A DNA stretch of 64,000 nucleotides, taken from NCBI GenBank assembly GCA_009617715.1, contig VTFK01000139.1, forward strand, positions 62,001 to 126,000. The letters run 5' to 3'. Below the pieces are notes generated by a model. The model had not been told where the DNA came from. It saw only the letters and a program-made list of their open reading frames with translations, and did no database searches. The DNA comes from Plectrocnemia conspersa (taxonomy: Eukaryota; Arthropoda; Insecta; Trichoptera; Polycentropodidae). Of this stretch, positions 35,480 through 48,389 are shown one piece after another. A program made the translations under genes and the position numbers. The first letter of the stretch is position 1. Every line of letters starts with the position of its first letter.

Positions 35480-37930
35480 CCCACTGATAATCATTGACTA
35501 CAAATTTCAACTTTAAATATTATAGTTCCAAGCGAATGAAACAAAATTCCTCAATGTGGTAATAATAATTTGACGCTCTGAGACTTATCAAATTTCTTGG
35601 AACTATTAATTTATTAAATATTTACCAAGAAAACACTGCCATATTATGGCTGTGAGACAGCAATAAGAATAATCTACTTTGAATATCATTTAAAATTTAC
35701 TTATAACGCTACTTGACAGAAATGTGATGAAAATTATTTTGAATGAAATTCATAAGGGAAAATACTGAAGTAAACAAATTTGTTGTGTGGTTTTGGGATT
35801 CCTGATGATAAATATACAGTATTTAAATGTTTCTAAAGTCATAACAAGAGCTCTGCATCATTTAATTTATATAAATTAACCTTTTAATATTTTGTTATAG
35901 AAATAAAAAAAAATTGTGTCATATTTGTATACGAGGTTCAATATTTAAATCGGCATAATATATACATTTAGTTTATTTTTTCTTGACACTTTAACTTCAT
36001 CCATTAAACTAACAAAAAATAAAATGTTATATGTTTATCTTATTTTTTACACATACAACAATAAAAGTATCTATTTGGGGATGAGCAAATTCAGGCTTTG
36101 CCTCAAGCGTAACTTTTTTTTTACACTGTTTAATGGTCGAAACTACTAATTATCAAACGAACATTTGCGTGTGTTTATGTGTGTGGTTTATACGCATTAT
36201 TTTCAATGCATTAAAGTAAAATAAAAAAATAAAAATCATATTTTAATGATGCCACATTTAAAGTTAGCATATATAGTACAATTAGAGTCTCCAATTACTC
36301 GAACCATCAACTACTCGAGTATCAAATATTAAAATTTTAAAATACTCGAGTACTCGAGTACTTTCGAGTATTTACCAAATGTACCAAAATAGCTATTATT
36401 CAAATTCGTGCACATATAAATAAATAAATAAAATACTTGGTATGTTTATTTTTACAATTATTTTAACTTCACGAACATACTTTTTAAAAACAATAATGCA
36501 AAAGTGTCTCGAATTTAATATTACTGCTAACCTTTGGTTTTATTATTCTGTTATGGAAAAAAAAAAACCCTTTCCGTTGCTGTTGATGTTGGTCTTATTG
36601 TCATTAACGCGTTGGATAAGGCTTCTAATTTATATCTGTTCGCTTTTTTATAGATATAAAATTTTTTTTGAACTCTCTTTTATGTTCTTTTTTTTTCATT
36701 CCTTCTCTGCTTTTCTCTTATTTCCTTCGACTATTGACAAAATAGCATTTTGTAATTGAATAGATTTTTTTTCTTAACAATATACAATATTCTACTCCTT
36801 CTGATTGATGCGAAGAATTTAAATCTATATCCTTCGAAGATGTATTTAGGTGAATCCCTTTCACTCTAGAGCTAAACGGTTCGCAAAGAACTGACTACTT
36901 TAAATGCCTTTAACACACAATTGTTTTGATTTATATTTTAAGCTGAGGGATCAGTATAAACAATTGACAACACTTTACGCTAAAATGTGTTGACATTTTG
37001 TTCAAATTAAATTACACGTTTTATGGCTAATAAATACCTATGTAAAATTATGGACTCCAAACGCAGACCATGTTAAAGTTTTTAAATCAGTCAGTAATAT
37101 TTATGAAAATTTAAGAGGGGAAATTGTGTGATGTGTAATTAATCCTTGTTGTACCACAAATGAGGACGTTTTTAATTTACTTGCACTAGAATAGGATGTG
37201 TTGGTTCTTAAAGTATTTTTTTAGTTTTAATGCCGAAAATTCTTATTTGAAAATGTAGTAATTTATACTAAATACAGATCACATAATAGTATTTTTCATG
37301 TATTTTTCTGATATTTGCGCAGACCGTTTTCTGTGGTCGTGAGGCAAGAATAGAAAACCTTATTACTAATATGATTGATTATCTGGAATTATTGATATTT
37401 TACGGGTTTGTTTCACAGGTGGTTGCTTTGGCAACTAACTAAACTTTGTAGCAGTTATTTTTTAATTCCGTTGGTGAAGCACTTATTTACTAATACTAAA
37501 TTATTTTATTACTAACGTCTAGCGATTTTAAAAGCTCTTAGATTATTGTGAGTGGTTTTTATTTTACACCGAGTTGATCATTATCGACTATAAAGCTCTC
37601 ATCACGAACACAATTTTTTTTAATCCTCTTTGCATCACAGCTTTATTAACAGTATCAGTATAAAAAGCAACGTTTATAAACATCTAAAAAAAATCAGTTT
37701 TAAACTCCAATAACCTTAGAGGTATATTCTAATGTAAAACCTAAACTAAATAACAAATATTTTATTAAAAAAATACAATTATATTATTAGCATCTGCTGC
37801 ATTAATTTTAAAAATAGACAATAGATGCATATGTATAAACATAATACAAGGATCATAATGTCTAAAAAATATCACTTGAAAAATTAGTATTTATTTTCAG
37901 AATATTGTTCCTAGGGTTTGGGTTGAAAAA
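35480..37930. other. AT-rich gene-less spacer
   Basis: AT-rich. The longest frame (36442-36759, 105 codons) is phenylalanine- and leucine-rich translated AT sequence with no start context or domain. It contains the ACTCGAGT cluster listed separately. Confidence 0.5.
36285..36372. repeat. Cluster of palindromic ACTCGAGT motifs
   Basis: Within about 80 bases there are five ACTCGA/TCGAGT-type sites, including a directly repeated ACTCGAGTACTCGAGTAC near 36344 and an imperfect palindromic arrangement around TTAAAATTTTAA. The start TAGAGTCTCC could be the terminal repeat of a hAT-like element, but no second end is seen. Confidence 0.6.
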
Positions 37931-37934
37931 TTGC

Positions 37935-38465
37935 TACATTCTCGCAATTTTAAATTGTAACACGCCCCCGTTTTCATCAAAAAATATATACACACACGCG
38001 TCGGTAATTTATATACCCACCAGGGATTTATGATAATTTCGGCGCTCAAGTTTTGTGACGCAAAAAAAACTTGCATTGGAAAAGTTGCGTCTCGCAAAAT
38101 CGCGTCCAAGTCGTAAACCGGCAATAAAACTCGCGGCATTAGAATTGAGTCGTACTCCCACCCCTTTTATTTTTTATTTCTTTTTTCTTTTTACTTGCCT
38201 TAAACTACCACATCATCGACCGCACAGGTGGTGACGTTTTTTCACAACAGGGCCGAGTATAAATTCCATTATGGGATTTTTTTACAATGCCTCGGCATGG
38301 TGGTGGTGGTTTACACTTTTATTGCCAGAAATTATTTAGCCGAGCGGTTAACCGCTCGCGGTAACTGGAAAAGCGTCGATGTGGCTGTCCGCAACTCGCA
38401 AATGTCTCACGGGACACCAATAATAACACTTACATTAAGATTTTTGCCTCAATGATTAGATAACT
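37935..38465. promoter_or_regulatory. Candidate regulatory island with inverted GGCAATAAAA pair
   Basis: GC-richer island with an exact 10-base inverted pair: GGCAATAAAA (38120-38129) and TTTTATTGCC (38317-38326). It also has GGGATTTATGATAATTTCGG, CATTATGGGATT and CGAGCGGTTAACCGCTCG palindromes. CAATAAA and TTTATGA are core sites of Abd-B/Caudal-type homeodomains. Open frames on both strands lack domains. This is the best motif-supported enhancer candidate in the window, though conservation was not tested. Confidence 0.45.
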
Positions 38466-38469
38466 CTCA

Positions 38470-40915
38470 GTATATTCCGAATTAAAGCTTTTTTAAAATT
38501 AATATTCTTTTGTTTCTATATATTTTCCATTGTTTTTCAAAATTACAATTGTATATAATAAAAAATACAATTGTATCATATCTTAAAATACATAAACTTA
38601 TTTAAATATATTTAATATAATATACGAGAGAAATCATTCAAGATCATATAAAAAACTAATCGTTTTAAAACGTACGTATAATAAATGTTAACAATGAACA
38701 AATGGAACATAAAGCAGCTTTATGATAAGTTATTTTTCATCATAATATAAAGGGACATAAAGTCTCGATTCGTCAAAAATTCACATAGAGATCAAAGAGA
38801 GCAATTTAATATATACGTTGTCGTTATTAATATTATTATTGTTTAGCATATGCGAGTTGTTCAAAAAGTTCCTATATAACTTTTTAACATTTCATTTCAA
38901 TCACGATAAAAATGTATTGTTATATACAATATAAACCGGGTGTGTTTTAAAAACTTATAATGATTTTTTTGTAAAATAAAGTATAAATTAAACAACAAAT
39001 GTTTAAATATATATATATATATATATATACATATCATTGGAGAGATAGAATTAATGGTATTTTGTCTTTGCCCCTTAATGCCAAAACATATATTGCATTT
39101 TGACATTTTGTGCTTGTATATAAATACAATGGTGTTTCTATCGTAGTCACCTAAACGCAAAAGTTAGTGTTTCGCGAGATATTTATATATTATTTTCTGA
39201 TATAAAAATGACAATTGTTGGTATTTAAAATTTAGTATTGATTTTTTTAAGATAAGTATAAAATATTGTATTAGATATTATTTTTATAGCTTAGTTTTGA
39301 ATGATTTTTAATTTAGAAAAAATAGTATTACTGGTGCTCCACAGCTTACAGTAGGTATAGAGGCAATGTTAATTATGTATAAATTATTATATTATGTTTA
39401 ATTTTAACATATAACACCACAAATAGTGTATCAACATCCTAAAAGATATATGTTAGCCTTTTATGTACTTAAAAAATCCAGGTATTCAACGTATATATTT
39501 ATTTGACTTTTCGCTGTTATAATTTCTGAAAAATCTTTTACCGATTATGTATTTGGGCTTGGACGATTTGATACGTAAGTCGTAATTCATTTCAGGCGTT
39601 TCAAGACTCAGTTTGGGATTCAGTCGAATGTAAACCCTAATATAAATAACGCCGAAGGGGTAGATAAACTATGGGCGTGTACAATAAAGGCATGTATGTA
39701 TGTATATGCTTCAAACACTTGAATAACATAAACACACATGAAGAATGTCTAAAGAAAACTGAATATATATCTATACATATAATAATTTCCATTTAATAAA
39801 ATAGTATTTTGATATGATAAAAAACATATTACTAAAATCAAAGAGTTTATATTCAAATAATAAATCTAAAAAATCAGTCGAAATTTACTCTTTGCGCGAA
39901 TGTCCTTTTGATTAAAGTGATAAATAAAATGGTGTACAATACAATGAGACATTTACGTACGATAACGCATAGAGCCTCCAGATATAGACCTACTTAAAAA
40001 GGGACTTAAAGGTATTTGCTTGACAAAGGTTGAAGGGTTATTAAAGTGGGAAAACATTTGCAAATATACACACCAACATTTAAACGTATGTGTGTAATTG
40101 TGTACGTACATAGCCGAGCCAGTTTTGCGTTTAAATAATATCGTTTTGATAATAAATTATTATCAACATGGCGTAAGCCGCGTTATTAATTATAAAACAA
40201 TTCTGTGTTTGTCTTGGGCACGCGAGAAATGTATGCATAGCTTCACATATACATACGTTGTACGTTGTATTTACAGCATTAAACCAAGACGAAAGAAACA
40301 AAGGTTCGAATAAATAATATGTACTAAATAATATTGTATGTAAGCACAATAACGCGATTTTGTAAACGAAATACAATTATCTAAGATCCGTTAAAGTACT
40401 TTAATTATTATTATACAATGTTCATAAAACCTTAGATTAGTGGTGTCTAACCCGTAATTGTTAAAAAATAAATTAATAATAAAATTTAAAACTTTCATTA
40501 TTTTGAAGTACAACTTCTACTACATAATTTCTCAATGACAAGTTAGAAAAGAGCATGAAAAAAAGACTGACGACTATTTATTGTTAGAAAAAACATTTTT
40601 TTTTTGCATTGCTTCAAGACTTAATTTTTTAAAGCATTATATTAGCGATCAAACGATCTTTAACTATTTAGAAAAATGACTTCTAATTCATTTATTTTTA
40701 TTTACATTGCAAATATATCGTTAATTTTAATTTCAAAATATCACTGCATTCTACAGCAATGAAACGACTGTAAAAATAGACAATATAATAAATGTCGTTA
40801 TTAGCAATACAAGTTTATTTAAACTTTAGAGGATTTAAACACCATTAATTTAAAGTTATTGAAAATTGCTGCAATAACATTTCAGTGCATTTTATAATAT
40901 TAATTTCAAAGATCG
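38470..40915. other. AT-rich spacer with short GC-richer pieces
   Basis: No gene is seen. A TA microsatellite covers about 39008-39028. Pieces at 39535-39700 (AATAACGCCGAAGGGG, ACAATAAAGG) and 39890-40310 are more complex and may be regulatory. The latter contains the 10-bp-arm palindrome TTGATAATAA-A-TTATTATCAA at 40146-40166. Opposing frames at 40098-40313 and 40131-40376 are artefacts. Confidence 0.4.
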
Positions 40916-40919
40916 ATTT

Positions 40920-41455
40920 TTTAATATACTCCGTGCCTTTGTACCACAGCGTTAAACTTACTGTAGCTAAATACGCGGTGCCATTAAATCTAAAGCCATT
41001 TTAATACACTACAACTCAAATAAACGCCTCATACTGCAACAGTAGTGTCTCTTATACACACAAAGAAACAATCATACACGTATATGCATCGAATACAATT
41101 GGGGGATTTAAGGACAATCGGAGCGTGCAAAGGAATCGGTTCATTTGGGTTGGGCTTAATTTAGCGTAAACGATGGCAAATATACAGTTATAAAAAGTAG
41201 TGTCTCGTGCTAGGTCTCGGCCGAGTGCCAGGTCCTTTCTTTTTCTTTATCGTTCTCTCTCTCTCTCTCTCCCTCGAGGAAGCCTCTATTAATTTCTTCC
41301 TTTATATCTGGTTCCACTTTGATCCACTACTATCTCATTTGTGACTTGCGATAAGAATTTGCACGCTCCATTTGGTTTCCTCCGATACATTTAACTCAAC
41401 CTGCGTTTTACAATGATCCGCTACGTATCTATCTTACTCTCCCTTTCTCTTTCAA
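40920..41455. promoter_or_regulatory. Candidate regulatory island with CT tract
   Basis: Complex GC-richer sequence containing a (CT)n tract at about 41256-41272. GAGA/CT tracts are known nucleosome-excluding or GAGA-factor sites in insects. Nearby are GTAAACGATGGC, ACAATTGGGGGATTTAAGG and TCTCGGCCGAGTGCC. No reading frame is present. The role is inferred. Confidence 0.4.
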
Positions 41456-41459
41456 AATT

Positions 41460-42055
41460 GTATATCTTATGATTGAAATGTACGTTCGTTAAAAAAACAT
41501 AAAGCCATAAAAATAATATATTTTTACATATGAATATATTATTCTTTATAAGCTATTTAAATAAATGGTTCTTAAAATTAGATATTCAAATCATAAAGAC
41601 AAATATATGACATATTATATAAAATTTAAAATTTAAAATTTAACGAAAATATTTGACATTATTTAAATATTATTTCAAACAACACAATCACAATGCTCTA
41701 AATTAGCACTGGGGTTCCCTATTATATATTTATAACATTAGCGAATTAGACTATTTGATACTAATTTAAGCATATGATACAATTTACTATTTTAGGATTA
41801 ATGATTAATCTTAGATTAAAAAATTTAACTGTGCGAGAAACACCAAAAAATCACATTCCTAAACGTAGGATACAAAATACTGTCATATAATCATACTTTA
41901 CGACAGATTCTTACTTCACATCTTGATTTTGGAAAAATATTAATGTGGTTTATACCAGACTTTGAATAAATAAAAGTCGAAAGTAATCTTCGTATACAAA
42001 ATGAACTCTCTGATTGCTCTCTGATAAATATGCAATTAACTCGCATATTTTTATT
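41460..42055. other. AT-rich gene-less spacer
   Basis: AT-rich up to the insertion point of the piggyBac-like MITE; nothing recognised. Confidence 0.5.
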
Positions 42056-42057
42056 AT

Positions 42058-42241
42058 TTAACCCTTTGGCTACCGAAATCCGATATATCGGCTTTTGCTA
42101 CACTAGCGAGAACTGCCGGATCCGACGGCTCCGAAATCGTAGTATCCAATACATTTTCAACCGTCTGTAGGGTAATTGCTTCAGGGGTTTATAAAATTTT
42201 TTCAAATATATGTTATAAATATATTATAATCATTATTTTTT

Positions 42242-42319
<78 letters not shown>

Positions 42320-42643
42320 TGGATTTTTTTAGATTTTCGCGAAAAATAAATAACATATTATATACCATTGTTATCGATTCCTGATCGGAGTTCGGCCGCT
42401 CAGATCTCGTAATTTTTAATACGTCATGCGATAATGACTCTTATTACAGCGCAAATAAGAACTAAAATAACACACAATCGCATATTCATCATTAATTAGG
42501 TCAAGTTCACTGCAGACAGCGTCGCACGCCGCGACAGCATGTTTACAAACTAAAATACACATTTTGACTTTTTAATTATATATTAAAAAGTCCCGGCATT
42601 TCTGGAATATTTTTCCAAAAAGGCCCGGCATCCAAAGGGTTAA
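42058..42643. mobile_element. piggyBac-like MITE, about 580 bp
   Basis: TTAA at 42058-42061 and TTAA at 42640-42643 flank inverted ends. The left end starts CCCTTTGGCTACCG and the right end, read inward on the other strand, starts CCCTTTGGATGCCGGG. This is the terminal structure and target-site duplication of piggyBac-superfamily elements. The interior has no transposase frame. It holds a long TA microsatellite (about 42242-42318) and GC-richer subterminal segments with GGATCCGACGG and GATTCCTGATCGG. It probably moved using a transposase supplied elsewhere. Confidence 0.8.
42242..42318. repeat. (TA)n microsatellite
   Basis: An almost uninterrupted AT dinucleotide run sits inside the MITE, with a few ATACAT interruptions at its ends. 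Such runs often expand inside MITEs and serve as cruciform-prone sequence. Confidence 0.9.
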
Positions 42644-42997
42644 TATTGCATTAGAAAAAGCTGTCAGATACTTAAAAATCTGTACAGATAGGAATATATA
42701 CAACAAATACACTGACCTATGCCGATGATATTGATATACATAATTGGACGCTCAAAATAAGCCCCACCAGAGGTATTTAATGCTGGCCAGAAGGCGGCTT
42801 AGCGTATGCACATCACAAAAACAAAAATACACCAAAACCACACGCAAACCATAAAGAAAGTGAATAAATATATACACATTGATTCGTTGGTTAATGCCCA
42901 AAACAAAATTAATGCTAATTTGGACTTGATAAGCATTTAATATCTACCCGTATGTCAAAAAGCACTTTAAAATATTACATAAAACCGTGTAAGGCCA

Positions 42998-43335
42998 GTG
43001 CTGACGTACGGGCCAGTAACATTGACGCTGGGCACCGTCGACAATCAGAAGCTGTGTTTGAAAAAAAATTATGCGAAAATCTTTGGCTCAGTATGCGACC
43101 ATGGGACCAGCGGTGACAGTACAACCATGAGCTTCTAGAACTCTATGGTGATCTAATGACTCCGCTGGGCAGGACATGTAACATGGAGGATTTATTTCCG
43201 CAGAAGTATCTGATGTATACCAAACCATATGGTCGATGAAGACTGGGTAGGAGATGAAAGGCATAGGCTAGACAAAAGAGGTAAAATCTTCTGGAGGCAG
43301 TCAAGGCCCATCCAGGGCTGTATTTAAAGTAGATT
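42998..43335 (+). pseudogene. Non-LTR retrotransposon ORF2 C-terminal remnant
   Basis: Plus-strand frames show the end of a LINE reverse-transcriptase protein, interrupted by stops and frame shifts. TYGPVTLTLGTVDNQKL corresponds to the common LVYGSETWTL segment. KIFGSVCDHG corresponds to RIYGPVCENG. LRWAGHVTW is the conserved RLRWAGHV motif, and KPYGR is followed by RLGR and a terminal AVKAHPGLYLK before a stop near 43330. The order agrees with the post-polymerase C-terminus shared by many arthropod LINEs. The polymerase domain itself is absent, so this is a 5'-truncated, decayed insertion. Confidence 0.8.
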
Positions 43336-43339
43336 AAAT

Positions 43340-44680
43340 TTACATTTTAAGACACTGAGTATTTCTTATTTAAAAATCTTCAAGAATTATATGTAAAGTA
43401 AAAGTTTGTTAACATTTATATATTCAAATAATTTACTCTGATTTTTTTAATTAAATTTAGTCTCAATAGTAATGCAGCTTCAATTAATAAAAATATAAAA
43501 AAAAATAGAAACAATAGGTTAGAAATCCATAATCAATTACATGATTAAAAATAAAACATATTTTTTTCAATTTTACTGATAAATAAATATAAATAAAAAA
43601 ATATCTGATTTTATTTTTTAAATAATAGCATAGCAGTGAATACGCTAATTTTATTAATTAAGCGTTTAAAACACTTTTTAATTTATTTTGTAGTTATAAA
43701 TCATTACTTAAATCTATAATACAATTTTATTGAAATTATTCGATTTTAAAATAAAATTTTGAAACATGTTTTATAAATATATTTCTTATAAATTGAAATT
43801 GCAATCGTAAAAGTTATTATTCGAGTTTTTTTTCAAGCCATACAGCAAGTATTTTCATATCGTGGTATTTAAATATTTCTTTACCCGTAAAATACTACCG
43901 AGTATGACTTCTAGTTTGAAAACTCATTATAGAAAGCAATGATTAAAATTGTTTTTGTATTGCTATAAATAAAATTATTAACGATATAAAGCATAATAGT
44001 GAATCTGTAAATTTATGTAGGACTTTACATATATTCTTAATTATATTATAATTATATATATATTATATTTTTATAATCAATAGATGTCATTACAGCTGGG
44101 ACCAGCTTTTTTTTTTAATAATAGCGCATTTTTATAAATTAAATTATATATATTTATATTACTAAATCAGTGCATTGAATTATGTTTTACTATACAGAGT
44201 GTTTTAGACCATTTTATGCTTTACTGAAAGATGATCACCCATTTAATCTGTGTAATGCGCCAGGCACTGATGTATGTGATCAAATTAATTACATAATATT
44301 TAACAATGTATGTTTATTTTTTTTTTTTATTGTTCGGTTAATATTTAGTCTAATTGCAAAATGCTCTGAGGTCATCCTATTATAATATCAAAACTCATAT
44401 AAGGAATTGGTTTGGTTTGTGTGAGACAATGCACATGTTCTATTAGCTTATTTTTGTTTTTAATTATATATTCATACATTTTATTAAATGTTTATTTTAT
44501 GCCATGTTTTTTTGGCCATTGTGGCGCATTAGGTTAACTTGTAAAGTGGTTAAATTATGGATGTTAATTATAGTTTAATTGAATAAATATATATTTAGAG
44601 TTCAATAAAATGAATTAATTCGAATACTTAAAGGTTATCGGACAAAAATAGAAATTTACCATAGCTTGTATTAAAACACA
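43340..44680. other. AT-rich gene-less spacer
   Basis: AT-rich; no gene, repeat or splice pair recognised. The 67-codon frame at 44182 has no domain. Confidence 0.5.
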
Positions 44681-44689
44681 GCTATTAAA

Positions 44690-45118
44690 TACAAAATGGA
44701 CAGCCAAAGACGAACATGATGTCGTAAAAACTAAACGCAAACATTTGAATTGAGTCTTTGCGTAATTTATGCAGGGCCGCGCTAAATCGAATCCGCACAA
44801 TTCGAGAGGGCACAAATTGATCTTTGGGAAGTGGGCAAACAATTTGTCTACAATGCGTTCGCAATTTGTCCGTTTGGTAGTATACTAATTTCAAATTCCA
44901 ATCTCGTTTACAAAGTGGCCAAACTCTCTTTTGTCGAAGGCGCGGGACAGACAAAATGAGATTCGATTTTGGCAGCAGAGGGACGACGCTGACAGTGACG
45001 CAAACAAACAATAATTTGAATGAGATCGACACGGAAATAAATTAGTAAACTAAAATTGGGGAAAAGCAGCGAGAAACGATCGCAAAATTTTATCGACAAT
45101 GCGTTAAGTTATGCAGCA
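44690..45118. promoter_or_regulatory. Candidate regulatory island
   Basis: GC-richer block of about 430 bases with two copies of GACAATGCGTT-type sequence (CTACAATGCGTTCG near 44848, CGACAATGCGTTAAG near 45095). ACAATTTGTC, GACAGACAAAATG and GCAGCAGAGGGACGACG words also occur. Three minus-strand frames overlap here in different phases without domains, which argues for complex non-coding sequence. Function is inferred. Confidence 0.4.
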
Positions 45119-45119
45119 G

Positions 45120-46375
45120 AAAAAAATCATATATTCCATTGCTTCTATAGTTAAAATTTGGAACGTTTAGCATAATTGGTAGTACAAAATTATATGAAAT
45201 AAATATTAAATATTGCTCTCTAGATTCTTCATATTTATATTGATAATTCTGTAATATCAAATTTGTTTTAATTACAATTTCTTAATAAGTAAGCATTGAA
45301 GGTTAAATTGGTATACGCGTTTTGTAACTTATTTACATGTAAAATAGTCTATAACGTAATATATAATATAAAAACAAATAAATTAATTATATCATGTAAA
45401 AATATAACTCCACAATCTATTCATAAATTTCAATCAGGCATTTGGCAGTGTAAGAGTATGCTATTATGTTTTAAATATGCCTGTAAAATTGTTTACTGAT
45501 ATGACAGTAAATATATATAATTTTATATCTAAATCTGTATCTATAAATACATTATTTTTCGGAAAAATTATACATTTACTCATTAAAGAAATTAACAGCA
45601 TCCTTTACATATTTCGATTCCACATTACATAGGTTTATGTATAAAAAATATTACACAAGTATAGCGATTTTTGTTCAATTTCCCATTTAGCCGTTAACGT
45701 GATCTTAATATAATATTTTGCATGATAAAGAAATACATTCACTCTAATGGGGTCGTTAAATTTTTTAACATAAACCCATTCAAAATCAACAAAGAAAATT
45801 ACATATTATATTATGTAATGTAAAATCTTAAATATACCACTTTTGTTAACGAAAAATCTTGAGCATATTTTAAATATAAAGCGTCTTCATAATATTAAAT
45901 AATATTAATACAAGTACGACAACCTTAAAAAAAATGTTCTGGAATAGATTTTCGTATTACCACTTTAAAAAAATAAAAGTATCATCTTGTAAAATATAGC
46001 CTAAGACTTTCATATTGTTTTTGAGTTAATTATTTCAAAGCTATGGATCTCGAAGATTTATTAAGTTTCAAGCACTGATTTTGCATGTTAGTAATAAATA
46101 CATTTATTTTAAATTATCCATACTATTGATTTTTACTGTAAACATTGAAATGTTCAACTACAGAAAAAAAAATTAAAATTTCTAAGACAACCTTAAAAAG
46201 ATTTAAAACAGTTCATAACGTTGTATTCATGTATCCAATTCTTTACGGTTTACGCAATATTATCAAAGCTGAGTTTTAATGTATTTGTCATTAACGTTTG
46301 ATCGTGAATTTCTCTTATTTTGATATATCTTCACTAGCTTTTAACATTCACTAATTATGATTCGAAGAAATGGCT
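45120..46375. other. AT-rich gene-less spacer
   Basis: AT-rich; nothing recognised. Confidence 0.5.
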
Positions 46376-46780
46376 GCTGAGATTTGTCTATGTAGGCCGT
46401 GAAAGGATTCAAAGAGACTTCTTTCGGAAGTGTGAGAGAAAGGGAGTATTCTACCCACCTCCACTACCATTATATTCTCCATGCCTATCATCATTATCAG
46501 ATGACAAAACCATCCCTATGTATTATTAAACCTTTATCTGGTTTTTGCTGGGGTCTCGCGAAAATAATGGTCAAAGTGCCGATTATTTACTTTTTCAGTT
46601 GAGAGAGGGTGAAATTTGATTTTGTCTCTTTTTTATATAAAAAATATTCTCTGTGTGTGTTGTGTAAATAGGGGTTTGAATGAAAAAACCACCGACGGTC
46701 CGAGAAAACTTTCACTATTAAGAAAATCCCACAAAGTAAACCGGATGTGTATATAAAAAAAATACTTATGTACATACAAA
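46375..46780. promoter_or_regulatory. Candidate regulatory island
   Basis: Complex, pyrimidine-biased block with CTACCCACCTCCACTACC, CTATCATCATTATCAGATGAC and GGGGTCTCGCG words. The two opposite 65-67-codon frames lack domains. Bounded by AT-rich spacer on both sides. Confidence 0.3.
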
Positions 46781-46784
46781 ACAA

Positions 46785-47215
46785 GCTCTATTCGATTTAT
46801 TATTAGGGGTGTCGTATTAATAAAAATGCTATTTTAATAAAATTTAATAATAGCATATGATTTTTTTAGAAAGTTATTATTTTTTAATAAATACAATTTT
46901 ATTAATCAAAATATGTATAATTCACAGAAAAAAATTTTTGCCAACGACTTAATAATAAATAAATTCCTTGTTTATTAAATATTTAGTTTTAGAAGTTGTT
47001 CAGACTTCAAAGATATTTATCACTCTGATTATTAAATGTCATATATATGGAGGGATAAGACAAAATTTTCAATTCTGTTACCTTTTATTTTACAGCAATA
47101 TGATTTTTGCATTATCGGGTGTCTATTTACAACACGTTTTTTAATACATAATTAATTTTTTCTTCAAAAAGTTTCGCTTGGCTTATTATTATTATTAAAA
47201 ATAAAGAACAACTTA
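46785..47215. other. AT-rich gene-less spacer
   Basis: AT-rich; nothing recognised. Confidence 0.5.
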
Positions 47216-47224
47216 AAAACTTTG

Positions 47225-47350
47225 CTGTTATTCCTTTTCGGTCAATTCGTGCGGTACCCAGTTGTCTATTTTTGTGTAGCTTTCTGTGGCATCCAGATGT
47301 TTAACGTTTAACAGCACCTTAGCCAAATCCAAAATTTATATTTCTTGAGG
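47225..47350 (-). pseudogene. mariner transposase fragment (WVPHEL motif)
   Basis: The minus strand reads KHLDAT followed by YTKIDNWVPHELTEKE and a stop. WVPHEL (bases 47243-47260) is the diagnostic linker motif between the DNA-binding and catalytic domains of mariner transposases. Only about 30 residues are preserved, and neither the helix-turn-helix nor DDD catalytic motifs can be read. Just upstream on the same strand (about 47370-47470) another frame, VPERRSSAFYLNYTTDYTGP, ends at a stop. I do not recognise it, and it may belong to a different element. Confidence 0.75.
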
Positions 47351-47479
47351 ACAGCGTAAGCTCGCTCAAAAAAGGGTTAAAAATATGCTTTAGTGGGACC
47401 AGTATAATCAGTGGTATAGTTGAGATAGAATGCGCTGGAACGTCGTTCCGGTACATTTTTTACAGCTAAAACACGTTTT

Positions 47480-48355
47480 AGTAGGATTTGTTGTAATATC
47501 TGTTATAATTGGATAGTCACAATTTAAAACAGCACACTTCAAAACACAACTATCTCATTGATCATTATAAAGAGATGTAGCGTTCTAATTTATTTTTACA
47601 ACATCACTGATCATAAGAGACCAATTAAGAAAAAAACAAGACTTACTCGAAATAATGAAAACATAAAATAACACAATACCCCTCGCGAAGTAAATAAATA
47701 ATATGCTTTTTAACTATCAACGTCTTGTTGGTTTTTGACTCAGAATATATCGATTACTTAAAATGAAACAATTAAATACAAATATATTATGAACATATTT
47801 CCAAAATATTTATTTTGATTTTAATGATATACTTACCTCACAAAAACTTTTTCTCACATTTCTAAATGTAATGTAAATTCCCGTTCGAAATTTTTTAAAC
47901 CATATTTGACATTTTCATGTATCTTATGAATCATTTACCACTTCACAAATGTTTTTAGCGACCGTAGTTGGCAACTTTTTTTAAGAAATTCAATTTACAT
48001 GATTTTTTTTTAATAATTGTTCAGTTGATATAAATTCTGTCAGAAAATTTTGCAGCACATTTTTTTTAATAGCATCTAGGTATGCATTATTACAGATATA
48101 ACAAAATAGGTATTAACGGCCAAAGCACTATTTACTATACTAATTAGATTTAATTGAAAAACGCTATGAAAAAAAATGCAACTTAAGTTAAACTTCTAAT
48201 TAAAATATGGTGCTGTCTAATATTTTTTTTTATTTATATCAAAACAATTATAATTTTACAATACATAATATTTAATATATACTTTAGAGTTGGCGTTTGT
48301 TAACGTCTATATCCGTTGATAAATAATGTTATTCCGTTGCGCATTAGGCCGAAAT
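47480..48355. other. AT-rich gene-less spacer
   Basis: AT-rich; no gene. A minus-strand GAG|GTAAGTAT at about 47831-47840 has a strong donor but a poor acceptor and was not called a splice site. Confidence 0.45.
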
Positions 48356-48389
48356 GAAAATAATTTAAAAAAATATATTGCATTTATTC

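Noticed and set aside
36442..36759. 105-codon plus-strand frame
   Set aside because: Phe/Leu/Ile-rich translated AT sequence without domain or splice context.
44685..45032. 115-codon minus-strand frame
   Set aside because: Overlaps two other minus-strand frames in other phases within a complex non-coding island; no domain and no splice signals.
47370..47470. VPERRSSAFYLNYTTDYTGP frame as a gene
   Set aside because: Short, ends at a stop beside a mariner relic, and not recognised; insufficient for a separate call.
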